A stretch of DNA of 5,384 bases, taken from positions 1-5,384 of the forward strand of contig CAJXDV010000069.1 in assembly GCA_913052435.1 (NCBI GenBank), in the 5' to 3' direction. A program made the position numbers and the translations under genes. How positions within the stretch are numbered: position 1 is the stretch's first letter; the number at the start of each line of letters is the position of its first letter. The DNA is from an uncultured Pelagibacteraceae bacterium. Its GTDB lineage: Bacteria; Pseudomonadota; Alphaproteobacteria; Pelagibacterales; Pelagibacteraceae. The notes beneath the pieces were generated by a model that saw nothing but the letters and a program-made list of their open reading frames with translations, had not been told where the DNA came from and made no database searches. This document shows positions 5,328 to 5,384 of this stretch, one piece after another.

Positions 5328-5336
5328 CTAAAATTC
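5314..5336 (+). repeat. direct repeat, right copy (attR-like), partial tmRNA 3' end
   Basis: The second copy of the tmRNA 3'-end repeat found at 204-226, again with the identical 15-nt TCTCTCTGGCCGCAC. The rest of the T-arm is absent (no GAGAG or TTCGAG upstream), so it is not a functional acceptor end. CCA has become CTA. A 48-bp AT-rich tail (5337-5384) follows to the window end with no recognisable gene. Confidence 0.7.
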
Positions 5337-5384
5337 TAGATTTTTTGATATGCATCCTTTATAGATCTAAAAATGAAAAAAAAT

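Larger units (their letters stand above)
227..5336. mobile_element. candidate cargo-only genomic island integrated at the tmRNA 3' end
   Basis: The segment bounded by the two direct repeats is about 5.1 kb. It carries a three-gene vitamin-transporter operon, an adenine deaminase and a truncated reading frame. The left repeat completes the tmRNA acceptor end, as expected when an element integrates at a tRNA-like gene and restores it. No integrase, recombinase, replication or transfer gene is present inside. It would therefore need a recombinase in trans, or be a decayed element, or be one unit of a larger tandem island reaching beyond the window. Base composition is AT-rich throughout, so composition gives no help. 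The repeat could arise by chance or by another duplication route, but a 15-nt identity falling exactly on a tRNA-like 3' end makes that less likely. Confidence 0.5.

Noticed and set aside
5373..5384. Start of a plus-strand gene (ATG AAA AAA AAT) at the window end
   Set aside because: There is no Shine-Dalgarno, and four codons in an A-run are not evidence for a gene.
1..5384. CRISPR array, transposase or toxin-antitoxin pair
   Set aside because: No regularly spaced repeats, transposase motifs or small paired frames were found on either strand.

Overview
The window is AT-rich DNA with an alphaproteobacterial look, most like the SAR11/Pelagibacterales group. The evidence is the low GC, the short intergenic gaps, and an isolated 3' 'acceptor' piece of a tmRNA at the left edge. 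Two-piece, circularly permuted tmRNA is characteristic of Alphaproteobacteria, although a few other groups have it. The taxonomic call is an inference.

Left edge (1-220, + strand): the 3' part of a tRNA-Leu (anticodon GAG, cut by the window start), then about 90 nt of spacer with TTGCA-type repeats, then the tmRNA acceptor piece ending in CCA at 220. No tmRNA coding piece (tag reading frame) is present in the window.

Centre (253-4132, - strand): a three-gene block transcribed right to left. It encodes a COG0212-type 5-formyltetrahydrofolate cyclo-ligase paralogue, a polytopic membrane protein that looks like an ECF-transporter S component, and a 757-residue fusion of EcfT with two ABC ATPase domains. 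Together these make a complete energy-coupling-factor vitamin importer in two polypeptides. The COG0212 neighbour hints at thiamin or a thiamin precursor as the substrate, but that is not proven. The two ATPase domains are degenerate in complementary ways, predicting one functional and one dead nucleotide site.

Right part (4210-5199, + strand): an Aah1-type adenine deaminase, divergent from the transporter operon across a 77-bp shared promoter region. Its stop codon overlaps that of an N-terminally truncated reading frame on the other strand (5196-5327).

The main observation is at the scale of the whole window. The last 13 nt of the tmRNA acceptor piece (T-stem 3' strand, acceptor, and part of CCA) plus flanking A's are repeated at 5314-5336, with 2 mismatches in 23. 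The operon, the deaminase and the truncated frame therefore sit between direct repeats of a tRNA-like 3' end, the usual signature of integration by a tyrosine recombinase. No integrase lies between the repeats. I read this as a roughly 5.1-kb cargo-only genomic island (vitamin uptake plus purine salvage) inserted at the tmRNA gene, probably between its acceptor and coding pieces.
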